NCBI RefSeq assembly: GCF_947502895.1
Contig: NZ_CANNBM010000002.1
Location: 1 to 64,000 of the forward strand
Origin: an uncultured Sulfitobacter sp.
Lineage (GTDB): Bacteria > Pseudomonadota > Alphaproteobacteria > Rhodobacterales > Rhodobacteraceae
Direction: 5' to 3'
DNA length: 64,000 nt
The notes under the pieces are model-generated. The model did not search any database. It was not told the origin of the DNA and was given only the letters and a program-made list of their open reading frames with translations. Position numbers and translations under genes: made by a program. This document shows positions 45,300 to 53,948 of the stretch, one piece after another. Within the stretch, counting starts at the first letter, position 1. Every line of letters starts with the position of its first letter.

Positions 45300-46043
45300 A
45301 TGAAACGCCTTCTTGCTTCCGCCGCCCTCCTGGGCACCCTCGCCACTGGCGCTTTCGCCGCCGATCTCAAAGAGATGACAGATGAAGAACGCGCGCTCTT
45401 CCGCGCCGAGGTCCGCGCCTATCTGTTCGAGAACCCCGAAGTCATCATGCAGGCCGTCGAAATTCTGCAAAACCGCGAAGCCGAAAGTCAGGCACAGGCC
45501 GACTTCGATCTTGTTGCCCAGAACGCAGACGCAATTTTCAACGACGGCTATTCATGGGTTGGCGGCAATCCCGATGGTGACATCGTGCTGGTCGAATTCC
45601 TTGATTACCGCTGCGGCTATTGCAAACGCGCCCACGGCGAAGTGGCCCAACTGCTCGAAAGTGACGGCAATATCAAACTGATCGTCAAGGAATTGCCAAT
45701 TCTGGGCGATGCCTCTGTACTGGCTTCGCGCTTTGCTGTGGCGGTCAAACAGGTCGCAGGCGGCGACAGCTACAAGGCAGTGGGCGACGCATTGATGAGC
45801 TTTCAGGGCGAGATCACCATGCCGTCCCTGCGCCGCTTGGGCAGCACCTTCGGGCTGGACATGGATGCCGTTGAAGCCCGCATGAACAGCGATGAAGTCA
45901 CCGCCGAAATCGCGTCCACCCGCGCGCTGGCCGGCACGCTGGCAATCTCGGGCACGCCCACATTTGTCATGCACGATGAACTGCTGCGCGGCTATCTGCC
46001 CTTGGATCAGATGCAGGCGATTGTTGCGGACAAGCGGGGCTAG
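45300..46043 (+). CDS. DsbA-family periplasmic thiol oxidoreductase
   Basis: 247 residues with a signal peptide (about 1-20), a short helical N-terminal region, and a thioredoxin fold with CGYC at 105-108 and cis-Pro in SGTPTF. It belongs to the Com1/BdbD/ScsC-like DsbA group used for periplasmic disulfide formation or isomerisation. It follows the BepA-like protease gene closely. Its stop overlaps the stop of the convergent glycosyltransferase gene by four bases. Confidence 0.9.
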   Translation: MKRLLASAALLGTLATGAFAADLKEMTDEERALFRAEVRAYLFENPEVIMQAVEILQNREAESQAQADFDLVAQNADAIFNDGYSWVGGNPDGDIVLVEFLDYRCGYCKRAHGEVAQLLESDGNIKLIVKELPILGDASVLASRFAVAVKQVAGGDSYKAVGDALMSFQGEITMPSLRRLGSTFGLDMDAVEARMNSDEVTAEIASTRALAGTLAISGTPTFVMHDELLRGYLPLDQMQAIVADKRG

Positions 46044-46912
46044 ATAACACCGACAAACCGCTCGGGCAGCTTGTATTGGCGGTCATGGTCCGGGCGGTTG
46101 AACTCATAAAACCCTGTCTCACCGCGCGGCTTGAAACTGCGCTGCATTCGTTTGCGCAAAAAGCTCAGGTCAAAGCCGTCCTCCAACTGCAGGTCTGCAA
46201 ATCCCTCGAATATCGCACGGTCCTCTCCTCGCACGGCCCCGAACCAGTGCCGCCCGATTGACGTGCCTTTGATGTCATCGCCCATTTCCTGCGTCACCGC
46301 ATTGCGCCGGTCCATTGCGCCAGTGTATTGCGCAAAATCGCAGAATTTCAGATGGAACAGATAAAGATCATCAGGCGTGTGCAGTTTGGGATACTGCGAA
46401 AAATGCCCACCCCGCGATAGTTTGGCCGCAGCTGAGACAACGCAGGGTTTGGAGTAATGGGGCGCGGGGCGCACATAGCGCCGCGGCCCGATGATATGGT
46501 CCTCCACCACTTCCGACTCCAGCTCGATCCGGTGGATCACTTCCAGTCCCAGCGGGGTCAACACACGCTTTTCGGGCGCTTGCTCCAGAAACTCCAGCAG
46601 GTTCAGCCCACGCTGTGGATCAACCACCACCAGCTCGTCCACATCGCCCACAATCACGTGGCGGTAATACTTGCGCAGCCCGCCCACCAGATTGTTCAAC
46701 AACCCCCAGCGTTTTACGTCAAAATTCTTGTGCGGATCACCGGGAATGCCGATGATATTGCACCCTTTCGCCAACTCTGCCACTTCTTCGCCATAGCCGT
46801 GGTTGATGACATAGCAATTCTGCCGCCCCAGCACATCGCCATAATGACGCAGCCAAGCGGCCAGAAAAAACGCATCATCGCGCACCATGGTGACTGCCGC
46901 TGCCGTTTGCAT
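46040..46912 (-). CDS. Glycosyltransferase family 2-like protein
   Basis: 290 residues from ATG at 46912, with AAAGGAA just upstream. It belongs to the Glyco_tranf_2_4 group: VTMVRDDAFFLAAWLRHYGDVLG at the start, a DVDELVVVD acidic motif near residue 95, and HLKFCDFAQYT later. Such proteins are predicted cytosolic glycosyltransferases in surface polysaccharide synthesis. It faces a sulfotransferase-like gene across 77 bases, and both may act in surface decoration. Confidence 0.82.
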   Translation of the reverse strand: MQTAAAVTMVRDDAFFLAAWLRHYGDVLGRQNCYVINHGYGEEVAELAKGCNIIGIPGDPHKNFDVKRWGLLNNLVGGLRKYYRHVIVGDVDELVVVDPQRGLNLLEFLEQAPEKRVLTPLGLEVIHRIELESEVVEDHIIGPRRYVRPAPHYSKPCVVSAAAKLSRGGHFSQYPKLHTPDDLYLFHLKFCDFAQYTGAMDRRNAVTQEMGDDIKGTSIGRHWFGAVRGEDRAIFEGFADLQLEDGFDLSFLRKRMQRSFKPRGETGFYEFNRPDHDRQYKLPERFVGVI

Positions 46913-46989
46913 GCCCGTTCCTTCTTTTCTTTTGCCGCCCAAAATCGCACAGTGCGGCCCCGAGCGTACTAAGCCGCGAGAGACACAAA

Positions 46990-47802
46990 ATGACAATGCC
47001 CAACGCCCCCGAACCTGCCGGTTTCGCCGAATTTAACGCACGTCTTGCGGCAGATATGGCCCAAACAGGCTGGCATTTCCACAAAGCAGCCGATGGTCCC
47101 TTTGACCGCTTTCAGGTTTTGGGCGAACGCGGCTGCGGCACCAACATCATCCGCAAAACGGTGCAAGACGCCCTCGTTATCCGCCGGACCGAGGCCTTGG
47201 GGTGGAAACACGGCGTCCCATCCATGATCGCCATTCCGCCATCCTTTCTGGTCATCTGCGCCCTGCGCGGCCCGCGCGCATGGACAACATCGCTCTACCG
47301 CCGCCCGTGGCATGCGGCACCCCATATCCAAGCCCTTGATTTCTCGACCTTCATCCGCACCCCTTGGCACGCCCGCGTCGACCGCGAGGACCATTTCGAG
47401 GGCACGCCGCCGCACCTGCACCCCATGGGAGAAGAGCTGCAATGGGACCGCCACCCCATCACAGGCGCACGCTATGACACCGTGTTCGCCATGCGTAACC
47501 TCAAACACCGCGCGCTGCTGTCCATGCCCGAACGCGGCGCCTCGGTGGTCTATGTCTCGCTTGATGCGTTCAACGCCGACCCGCAAGCGTTCCTGCGCGA
47601 TCTGGCCGATACATTCGGCCTCGCCCATAGCGAAGAAGGCTACAACCCCGTCAAACGCCGCATGGGCAACCGCTGGACCCCCGAAATCCCCGACCGCCCG
47701 CCTGCCCCGCGCCCGTGGCCGCCCGCCGATATCGCATGGATGAACAGCCAGCTTGATCCGCAGATCGAAACCGCCCTCGGCTTTCCACCACAGCCTGACT
47801 GA
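46990..47802 (+). CDS. Sulfotransferase-like / P-loop protein
   Basis: 270 residues. The VLGERGCGTNIIRKTV segment (about 43-58) looks like the 5'-phosphosulfate loop of the sulfotransferase superfamily, and a MRNLKHRALLSMPERGASVVYVSLDAF region resembles the later nucleotide-binding part. The family match is partial, so the activity is tentative. It is divergent from a glycosyltransferase and is followed by a bidirectional terminator in front of tRNA-Asp. Confidence 0.65.
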   Translation: MTMPNAPEPAGFAEFNARLAADMAQTGWHFHKAADGPFDRFQVLGERGCGTNIIRKTVQDALVIRRTEALGWKHGVPSMIAIPPSFLVICALRGPRAWTTSLYRRPWHAAPHIQALDFSTFIRTPWHARVDREDHFEGTPPHLHPMGEELQWDRHPITGARYDTVFAMRNLKHRALLSMPERGASVVYVSLDAFNADPQAFLRDLADTFGLAHSEEGYNPVKRRMGNRWTPEIPDRPPAPRPWPPADIAWMNSQLDPQIETALGFPPQPD

Positions 47803-47818
47803 ACCGCGCGGGTGAAAC

Positions 47819-47847
47819 GCAAAAAGGCCTCCCGAAGGAGACCTTTG
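47819..47847. terminator. Bidirectional hairpin terminator
   Basis: AAAGGcCTCC and GGAGaCCTTT form a hairpin with one internal bulge and a short loop. The minus-strand tail GGCCTTTTTG serves tRNA-Asp; the plus-strand tail may serve the sulfotransferase-like gene. Confidence 0.65.
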
Positions 47848-47853
47848 TGAGGC

Positions 47854-47936
47854 AAGTGGCGCGGTTGACGGGGCTCGAACCCGCGACCCCCGGCGTGACA
47901 GGCCGGTACTCTAACCAGCTGAGCTACAACCGCGCA
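47854..47936. repeat. 83-bp direct repeat containing tRNA-Asp (left copy)
   Basis: The stretch 47854-47936 is repeated exactly at 49344-49426. The repeat extends only a few bases beyond the tRNA on each side. The two copies enclose about 1.4 kb with one gene and one decayed gene, as expected from a past insertion or duplication event at the tRNA. Confidence 0.75.
47857..47933 (-). tRNA. tRNA-Asp(GTC), copy 1
   Basis: 77 bases on the minus strand. Acceptor GCGGTTG pairs with CAACCGC, discriminator G and encoded CCA follow, anticodon loop CTGTCAC gives GTC. It is identical to the copy at 49347-49423. Confidence 0.96.
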
Positions 47937-48041
47937 TCTCGCAACTCCTCAGCCTGCGCCTCGGAGTGTTTGTGCGGGATATGCCAAGCCTACAGACGGG
48001 TCAAGCACTTATCTGCGGCTTGTTGGATTTCTTTGGTCGCA

Positions 48042-48300
48042 TCATGCCTGCGCAGCTGAAATTTCTAAACACAGCCGGAGCATTTGCGCATCACAACTGT
48101 CAATTCCTGCCCTCAGGTCGCCCGTCAGCTTTTCTAGAGCAGAGATACCAAAATCGATGTGCGGAATACCCAAACGATTTGCAACCGCGCATTCTGTCTC
48201 GTACCGGTCCACGACGGGCGTCTTTACACGCAAGTTCAAAATGCTGTCGATGCCGTGATCTGGAAATAGGCAAAATTTCCGATCAGTACACCCAGCCCCT
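48042..48300 (-). pseudogene. Remnant of a tyrosine/dual-specificity phosphatase gene
   Basis: Read on the minus strand, one frame gives a short hydrophobic stretch LGVLIGNFAYFQIT (about 48260-48300), and the next frame continues with DHGIDSILNLR ... ANRLGIPHIDFGISALEKLT. The second part is the typical lead-in of membrane-anchored dual-specificity phosphatases. About 25 residues expected between the two are missing, the frame changes, and the sequence stops before the catalytic HCxxxxxR loop. The gene is thus decayed at both ends. The identification rests on recalled family patterns. Confidence 0.5.
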
Positions 48301-48345
48301 CGGCAAAAAACTTTTCTTCTGAGGTGCCTCAGCAAAACGCACGGG

Positions 48346-48963
48346 CTAGAACAACGGGAACGTCGGCAGCGCCCCATTGTCTTTGAAATGCTCTGTGATT
48401 TCCCCAATAGGGATCAAGCTTAGAAAAACCAACGCATCAAAGAAGTTACGGCGCAATGTTCCTGTGTCAAATGACACTGTGGCTGGCGAAGAAAACAGGC
48501 TGAGCTTGGGTATGATACGAGGGGTGGTTGCCGCATATGCGGCATAGGACGGTCCGAATTCAGAACGTAAAAACTGCTCTTCCTTTCCTGCGATGTCATT
48601 AAGAATATAAAACACCAGCAGGGTCATCGTCGTAGTAAGAAGTAGTGATCCCAACATCAATCCGAAGCCAAAAGCCGACAGGGTCGAAAACAGGTATAGC
48701 GGATGGCGACAAATCGAATACGGCCCGTCCTGCATGATCAATGCGTTCTTTCGACTGCCAATATAGAGAATTGACCAAAATCGCCCCAAAACGCCTCCGA
48801 TCACAAGAAGTATCCCAACACTCTCGATCGCCTCCATCAGAGCACCGTTCAATGAAAGACCGGGTCTGGTGAACAAAATCAGTGGTATCATCACCAACAT
48901 GACTGCGCGAAGCGTGTTGATACGGCGTTTCTGGTTTGCCGGCTGCACGATTGTGTCGTTCAT
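48346..48963 (-). CDS. Isoprenylcysteine methyltransferase-like membrane protein
   Basis: 205 residues with about five membrane helices and the signature GPYSICRHPLYL followed by EEQFLRSEFGPSYAAY, characteristic of the ICMT/PEMT-type membrane methyltransferase superfamily. Bacterial members methylate small molecules or lipids and the substrate here is unknown. GGGAG precedes the ATG. Its base composition is visibly less GC-rich than neighbouring genes, and it lies between two identical tRNA-Asp genes, which suggests acquisition by transfer. Confidence 0.85.
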   Translation of the reverse strand: MNDTIVQPANQKRRINTLRAVMLVMIPLILFTRPGLSLNGALMEAIESVGILLVIGGVLGRFWSILYIGSRKNALIMQDGPYSICRHPLYLFSTLSAFGFGLMLGSLLLTTTMTLLVFYILNDIAGKEEQFLRSEFGPSYAAYAATTPRIIPKLSLFSSPATVSFDTGTLRRNFFDALVFLSLIPIGEITEHFKDNGALPTFPLF

Positions 48964-49346
48964 GGTAAAGCTCCCTAATATATGATTGAGCTACGCCTGT
49001 TTCAGAACCACGGCAAGACTTATTCCCCAGATCCTCAGAGCGCACGGGAATCGGCAACCGATGCAGCAGAGATCGAACAGAGAACCGCTTCGCGCTCAAA
49101 ACACTGCCACGCTCCACACCAAGTGGACCTTGCATGGGATCAGATTACGGATCACTTACTTTGGCGCCCGCAGCGTTAAAGCAGGTTTCAGTGCACAAGG
49201 GGGTGTACGGGAAGTGTACGCAAAGCGTACGTAAAACACCCTACCTAAACCCCTGAAATCAAGTCATTAACCAAGTGGCATTTCAACCCAGAAATGCGCA
49301 CTAAAGACTGTTGCGTGACAGGTATCAATTCTTAAGATGAAGTAAG
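48964..49346. other. Intergenic region, no gene seen
   Basis: About 380 bases of relatively low GC between the methyltransferase gene and the second tRNA-Asp. Open frames here are short or are shadows of the methyltransferase. A run of GTACG repeats (GTGTACGGGAAGTGTACG, then GCGTACGTA) stands near 49202-49230. Confidence 0.5.
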
Positions 49347-49423
49347 TGGCGCGGTTGACGGGGCTCGAACCCGCGACCCCCGGCGTGACAGGCCGGTACT
49401 CTAACCAGCTGAGCTACAACCGC
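49347..49423 (-). tRNA. tRNA-Asp(GTC), copy 2
   Basis: Identical in all 77 bases to the tRNA-Asp at 47857-47933, including the encoded CCA. It stands 29 bases from a tRNA-Val on the same strand and is probably co-transcribed with it. Confidence 0.96.
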
Positions 49424-49452
49424 GCAGTGCTGCCCCTTGGTGCGGGCAAATA

Positions 49453-49528
<76 letters not shown>

Positions 49529-49570
49529 GATAGCGGCGGGTTTAGACAAAGATTTGCGCCATGGCAAGCC

Positions 49571-50146
49571 TCATTCGAGACGTTTTTGCACGCTATTTTT
49601 CACATGATACACAACGCCCTGCCCACCGCCGATTTCACCAGCCGCGTCACGGCCCTGTCCGGTCGCGATTGCGCGGATCATCCGCGACGTGATGCCATGT
49701 GTGATCAGGATCGCAGGCCCTTGCAATGTCTCCAGAAAACAGCGGCACCGACGCTCCAATGCCATCAGGCCTTCGCCGTTCGGCGCCCGGTCATAGAGCA
49801 TCAGGTTCCGCGCTTCGGCCTCTGAAATCTTTTTAGAATCAATAAGGTCTTGGCGGTAAGCCCCTGCCCAGTCACCGACCCCTATCTCACGCAATCCCAC
49901 ATCGGTATGTATCTGCGGCACCTGCCCCGCCACGGCAATCGCCGCTGTCTCAACCGCGCGCCCTTGGGGGCTGCACAGCACCCTAAGCCCGCTCAGATCG
50001 ACCTGCTGCAAGATCACCGCCTGACGCTGAGCCTGAGCGCGGCCCAGCGGTGTCAGCGGCGCATTCAGCACCCCTTGCAAACGGTCTTGCGCGTTCCACT
50101 CTGTCTCGCCGTGGCGCAAAACGTAAATCTCGGGAAAGGACGCCAT
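49571..50146 (-). CDS. Histidine phosphatase family protein
   Basis: 191 residues. The phospho-histidine motif VLRHGETEWN lies at residues 8-17 and the second catalytic histidine is in ILITHGITSR. This is the phosphoglycerate mutase-like (cofactor-dependent) superfamily; members dephosphorylate sugars, nucleotides or act as mutases. GGTGGGGGT precedes the ATG at 50146. It lies between two tRNA-Val genes on the same strand. Confidence 0.9.
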   Translation of the reverse strand: MASFPEIYVLRHGETEWNAQDRLQGVLNAPLTPLGRAQAQRQAVILQQVDLSGLRVLCSPQGRAVETAAIAVAGQVPQIHTDVGLREIGVGDWAGAYRQDLIDSKKISEAEARNLMLYDRAPNGEGLMALERRCRCFLETLQGPAILITHGITSRMIRAIATGQGRDAAGEIGGGQGVVYHVKNSVQKRLE

Positions 50147-50217
50147 AGTTACCCCCACCTGATTCCGATCAAGCACATGAGACTACCATATAGACCAGCT
50201 GGTTTTGGTCAGAGAGA

Positions 50218-50292
50218 TGGTGGGTGATAAGAGATTTGAACTCCTGACATCTTCGATGTGAACGAAGCGCTCTACCACTGAGATAATCACCC
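50218..50292 (-). tRNA. tRNA-Val(CAC)
   Basis: 75 bases on the minus strand. Acceptor GGGTGAT/ATCACCC is fully paired, the anticodon stem CTTCG/CGAAG encloses TTCACAT (anticodon CAC for GUG), T-arm AGGAG/CTCTT, encoded CCA. The D-arm is one base shorter than in tRNA-Val(TAC) and has a T-C mismatch at its base, but all tertiary positions look usable, so I call it functional. Confidence 0.85.
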
Positions 50293-50358
50293 TCGGGCAC
50301 GTGAATATCGCCATCGCCCACCCCATGCAAGCGGGGTAGGCCTAACGTACAGCAGCGG

Positions 50359-50802
50359 TTATTCCGCTGCAGTTGGCACATTTGGTGCCGCATTCAAACG
50401 GGCAGATTTCTGCCGTAGCTTCAGCACCAGCGCACGCCCGTCGGGCAGCTCTTTTCCGCGTTGAACCTTCATCTTTCCAAGGGGTTGGAGGTTCATTTCG
50501 CGCTGCTCGGCGAATGCATCGCCCAAGACGGCCAGCATCGCTTCGACCACTGGTTTCACGTCTTTCTTTTTCATGCCAGAGCGTGCGACCACCAGCTCGA
50601 ACAGCTCTTTCTTGCCCAGCTCGTTGCTAACAACAACGGGAGAGAGCGTCTCAACCACCGAAGGTTCGGCAGTGATGCCCGCAGGTGTTGTGGATGTGTC
50701 AATCTCGGTCACCGGCTCGGCGACATGTGCAGTGCTCTTGGTTGCGGACTTGGTTGTTTTCGGCAAACCGCGCTTTGCGGATGATTTCGAAGTCGTTGTC
50801 AT
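50359..50802 (-). CDS. HU-like DNA-binding protein with N-terminal tail
   Basis: 147 residues. The C-terminal 85 residues follow the HU/IHF pattern: LGKKELFELVVARSGMKKKDVKPVVEAMLAVLGDAFAEQREMNLQPLGKMKVQRGKE. The N-terminal 60 residues are a low-complexity tail rich in Lys, Thr, Ser and Ala. HU proteins bend and compact DNA. AGGAA precedes ATG at 50802; an ATG at 50826 is an alternative. Tailed HU variants are common in alphaproteobacteria. Confidence 0.85.
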   Translation of the reverse strand: MTTTSKSSAKRGLPKTTKSATKSTAHVAEPVTEIDTSTTPAGITAEPSVVETLSPVVVSNELGKKELFELVVARSGMKKKDVKPVVEAMLAVLGDAFAEQREMNLQPLGKMKVQRGKELPDGRALVLKLRQKSARLNAAPNVPTAAE

Positions 50803-50934
50803 AGGTGTTCCTGCTCTTTCACTCATTATTGATTTTGATCCAGCTTATAAGAACAAGGCGAAACATGCTAGATACCCTTGACCATAACAACATTTAGCGT
50901 GACATATGCGTTGTAACACAACCTGGGGGACACC

Positions 50935-51117
50935 ATGAAGTACACACTATCCGCGCTTGCATTTGCAGCATTGGCGACATCTGCACAGGCAGGATCGCTG
51001 AGCGACCCGATTATCGAAGCACCGATCATTATTGAAGAAGCATCCAGCTCTAGCAGCGGCACCGTAACCGTCGCTTTGCTTGCATTGCTTCTGGCTCTGC
51101 CAGTCCTGACCGACTGA
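50935..51117 (+). CDS. Small secreted or membrane-anchored peptide
   Basis: 60 residues preceded by GGGGG nine bases before the ATG. A cleavable-looking signal (residues 1-19, ending SAQA), a short acidic segment (DPIIEAPIIIEEASSSSS) and a C-terminal hydrophobic helix (VALLALLLALPVL). The protein would sit in the inner membrane with a small periplasmic part. Function is unknown. A strong terminator follows. Confidence 0.75.
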   Translation: MKYTLSALAFAALATSAQAGSLSDPIIEAPIIIEEASSSSSGTVTVALLALLLALPVLTD

Positions 51118-51151
51118 TCCTGCGGCGGCTGTCACCGCCTCTATCGCAATG

Positions 51152-51188
51152 AAAAACGCCCCGCAATTTCTTGCGGGGCGTTTTTTTA
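51152..51188. terminator. Bidirectional rho-independent terminator
   Basis: Perfect 15-bp arms AAAAACGCCCCGCAA and TTGCGGGGCGTTTTT around a 4-base loop, followed by more T. Reading rightwards it ends the small peptide gene; reading leftwards it ends lon. Confidence 0.93.
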
Positions 51189-51206
51189 TTTTTGCAGTAC
51201 CAACGG

Positions 51207-53618
51207 TTAGTGTGCGATGGCACTATCCCCGGCACCTGATCTGGCTGCAAGAGCCGCAGCCGCAGCCGCCTCTTCAGCGGCCTCGTCCCAATCAACGGCT
51301 TCGGGCTTGCGCACCAAAGCATGTTCCAGAACTTCGGATACATGGCTTACCGGAATGATGGTCAGCCCCTCTTTGACGTTGTCAGGGATGTCCGCCATGT
51401 CTTTTTCGTTTTCCTGCGGGATCAAAACCGTCTTGATGCCCCCACGCAGCGCCGCCAGCAGCTTTTCCTTCAAGCCACCGATTGGCATTGCATTACCGCG
51501 CAGCGACACTTCGCCCGTCATCGCAATATCCTTGCGCACAGGAATTTTCGTCAGGACGGACACGATGGAAGTCACCATCGCCAGACCCGCACTCGGACCG
51601 TCCTTGGGCGTCGCCCCATCCGGCACGTGCACGTGGATATCGATCGTATCAAACACTGGCGGCTTTACCCCGATTTGCGGGCTAATGGAGCGCACATAGG
51701 AGCTTGCTGCGTCGATGGACTCTTTCATCACATCGCCCAGCTTACCTGTTGTTTTCATACGGCCTTTGCCTGGCAGGCGCAGCGCCTCGATGTGCAGCAA
51801 TTCGCCTCCGACCGAGGTATAGGCAAGCCCTGTGACAACGCCGATCTGATCTTCTTTCTCGGCCAGACCATAGCGGTGTTTTTGCACGCCAAGGAACTCA
51901 TCCAGATTATCGCCCGTTACCGTGACGCTCTCGACCTCTTTGCGCACGATCTTTGTCAGTGACTTCCGCGCGACCTTTGCGATCTCGCGCTCAAGGTTCC
52001 GCACGCCCGCTTCGCGGGTGTAATAGCGGATCATGCCCGTCAAAGCACTGTCTTCAATCGAGAACTCTTTCGCCTTCAGGCCGTGATTCTTGATCTGCTT
52101 GGCCACAAGGTGCTGCTTGGCGATCTCGCGCTTTTCGTCCTCGGTATAGCCCGACAGCGGAATAATCTCCATGCGGTCCAAAAGCGGTCCAGGCATATTA
52201 TAGCTGTTCGACGTGGTCAGGAACATCACGTTGCTAAGGTCATATTCGACCTCAAGGTAGTGATCCACAAATGTGGAGTTCTGTTCTGGATCAAGCACTT
52301 CAAGCATCGCAGAGGCTGGATCACCGCGGAAGTCCTGCCCCATCTTGTCGATCTCGTCGAGCAGGATGAGCGGGTTCGTGGTTTTCGCCTTCTTCAACGC
52401 CTGAATGATCTTGCCGGGCATCGAGCCGATGTAGGTGCGGCGGTGACCACGGATCTCGGATTCGTCGCGCACGCCGCCAAGCGAGATGCGGATGAACTCA
52501 CGGCCGGTCGCCTTGGCAACGGATTTACCAAGCGAGGTTTTACCCACACCGGGAGGGCCAACAAGGCACATGATCGGGCCTTTGAGCTTTTGACTGCGCT
52601 GCTGCACCGCAAGATATTCGACAATGCGCTCTTTTACCTTGTCCAAGCCGTAGTGATCTGCGTCAAGAACAGCTTCGGCTTTGCCCAAGTCCTTCTTCAC
52701 GCGCGATTTTACGCCCCACGGAATGGAGAGCATCCAATCAAGGTAGTTGCGCACAACCGTAGCTTCGGCACTCATCGGTGACATGTTCTTGAGCTTTTTG
52801 ATCTCGGCGTCCGCTTTTTCACGGGCTTCTTTGCTCAGCTTGGTCGCGGCCACACGTTCTTCTAGCTCGGCGACTTCGTTCTTGCCGTCCTCGCCGTCAC
52901 CCAATTCGTTCTGGATGGCTTTCATCTGCTCGTTCAGATAGTATTCGCGCTGGGTCTTCTCCATCTGCGTCTTTACGCGGGTCTTGATTTTTTTCTCGAC
53001 CTGCAACACCGACAGCTCGCCCTGCATCAAGCCATAGACTTTCTCAAGACGGTCGGACACGCTCAGCGTTTCCAGCAAATCCTGCTTTTGCTCTACCTCG
53101 ATGCCCAAATGGCCCGCTACCAGATCGGCGAGGCGTGCAGGATCAGAGGCGTCGCCGACAGCTGTCAGTGCCTCTTCGGGAACGTTCTTTTTCACCTTGG
53201 CGTAACGGGCAAATTCGTCACCGACAGAACGCAACAGCGCCTCGGTGGTCGCCGCGTCGCCCGGCATTTCGGTCAGATACTCGGCGCGGGCTTCAAAGAA
53301 GTTGTCGTTCTCGAGGTACTCGGTGATGCGCACACGCGCCTGACCTTCGACCAGCACTTTAACGGTGCCATCGGGCAATTTCAGCAATTGCAGCACATTG
53401 GCCAATACACCCGCTTTGAAGATGCCGTCGCTGTCAGGATCGTCAATGCCAGGGTCAACCTGACTGGAAAGCAAAATCTGTTTGTCATCGGCCATGACTT
53501 CTTCGAGGGCGCGTACAGATTTGTCGCGGCCTACAAAAAGGGGCACAATCATATGGGGGAAAACTACAATATCGCGCAAAGGCAATACCGGATAGCTCGC
53601 GTTCAGAGGCTCTTGCAT
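51207..53618 (-). CDS. lon: ATP-dependent protease Lon
   Basis: 803 residues, full length LonA. N-terminal substrate domain (YPVLPLRDIVVFPHMIVPLFVGR), long coiled-coil, AAA+ module with Walker A GPPGVGKTSLGK and Walker B LILLDEIDKM, and the protease domain with Ser676 (DGPSAGL) and Lys719 (GGLKEK). It degrades damaged and regulatory proteins in the cytosol. Transcribed alone on the minus strand and closed by a strong terminator. No clear heat-shock promoter could be read in the 330-base upstream region. Confidence 0.96.
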   Translation of the reverse strand: MQEPLNASYPVLPLRDIVVFPHMIVPLFVGRDKSVRALEEVMADDKQILLSSQVDPGIDDPDSDGIFKAGVLANVLQLLKLPDGTVKVLVEGQARVRITEYLENDNFFEARAEYLTEMPGDAATTEALLRSVGDEFARYAKVKKNVPEEALTAVGDASDPARLADLVAGHLGIEVEQKQDLLETLSVSDRLEKVYGLMQGELSVLQVEKKIKTRVKTQMEKTQREYYLNEQMKAIQNELGDGEDGKNEVAELEERVAATKLSKEAREKADAEIKKLKNMSPMSAEATVVRNYLDWMLSIPWGVKSRVKKDLGKAEAVLDADHYGLDKVKERIVEYLAVQQRSQKLKGPIMCLVGPPGVGKTSLGKSVAKATGREFIRISLGGVRDESEIRGHRRTYIGSMPGKIIQALKKAKTTNPLILLDEIDKMGQDFRGDPASAMLEVLDPEQNSTFVDHYLEVEYDLSNVMFLTTSNSYNMPGPLLDRMEIIPLSGYTEDEKREIAKQHLVAKQIKNHGLKAKEFSIEDSALTGMIRYYTREAGVRNLEREIAKVARKSLTKIVRKEVESVTVTGDNLDEFLGVQKHRYGLAEKEDQIGVVTGLAYTSVGGELLHIEALRLPGKGRMKTTGKLGDVMKESIDAASSYVRSISPQIGVKPPVFDTIDIHVHVPDGATPKDGPSAGLAMVTSIVSVLTKIPVRKDIAMTGEVSLRGNAMPIGGLKEKLLAALRGGIKTVLIPQENEKDMADIPDNVKEGLTIIPVSHVSEVLEHALVRKPEAVDWDEAAEEAAAAAALAARSGAGDSAIAH

Positions 53619-53948
53619 GCTCTATTCCTTACTTTGGCAAAACGGCTTTAGTCCCTCTTCGAGGCAACGTTTGGGCCGCTTCCTTATGGGTAGGTTACCT
53701 GTGCACCCTGCCCGCCTGTTTCAATGGGTGCCCGCATTTTGTACGGGCGTTTTCTCTAACATGGCGCGAACCCCCATGCTCGGCAACTGCCGATTGGCGT
53801 GTGTTTGATGGAAATTTGCCTTACAGCACTGCAAAACCCCATAATGTTACCATATGCGAAATCTCGATCTGGCGAGTGTAACATAAATCTTGAACGACTC
53901 AGGCTTACACGCTATCTTTGAATCAGGAACCAACGGGAGACTCCAAAC
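53619..53948. promoter_or_regulatory. Divergent promoter region of lon and the paa cluster
   Basis: 330 bases without a gene. Towards the paa genes there is a sigma-70-like promoter: TTGAAC at 53890-53895, 17-base spacer, TATCTT at 53913-53918. It is bracketed by inverted half sites GTGTAA (53876-53881) and TTACAC (53905-53910), the second inside the spacer, a layout suited to repression. No clear lon promoter is seen. Confidence 0.5.

Noticed and set aside
48599..49135. 178-codon minus-strand frame over the methyltransferase gene
   Set aside because: Shadow of the ICMT-like gene in another frame; the membrane-protein frame has the family motif and ribosome site.
50218..50292. tRNA-Val(CAC) as a tRNA pseudogene
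   Set aside because: It has a short D-arm and one D-stem mismatch, but acceptor, anticodon and T stems are intact and CCA is encoded, so it was kept as a tRNA.
53640..53800. Heat-shock (RpoH) promoter for lon
   Set aside because: A CATTGAAAC sequence is present on the minus strand, but no matching -10 element at the correct distance could be found.
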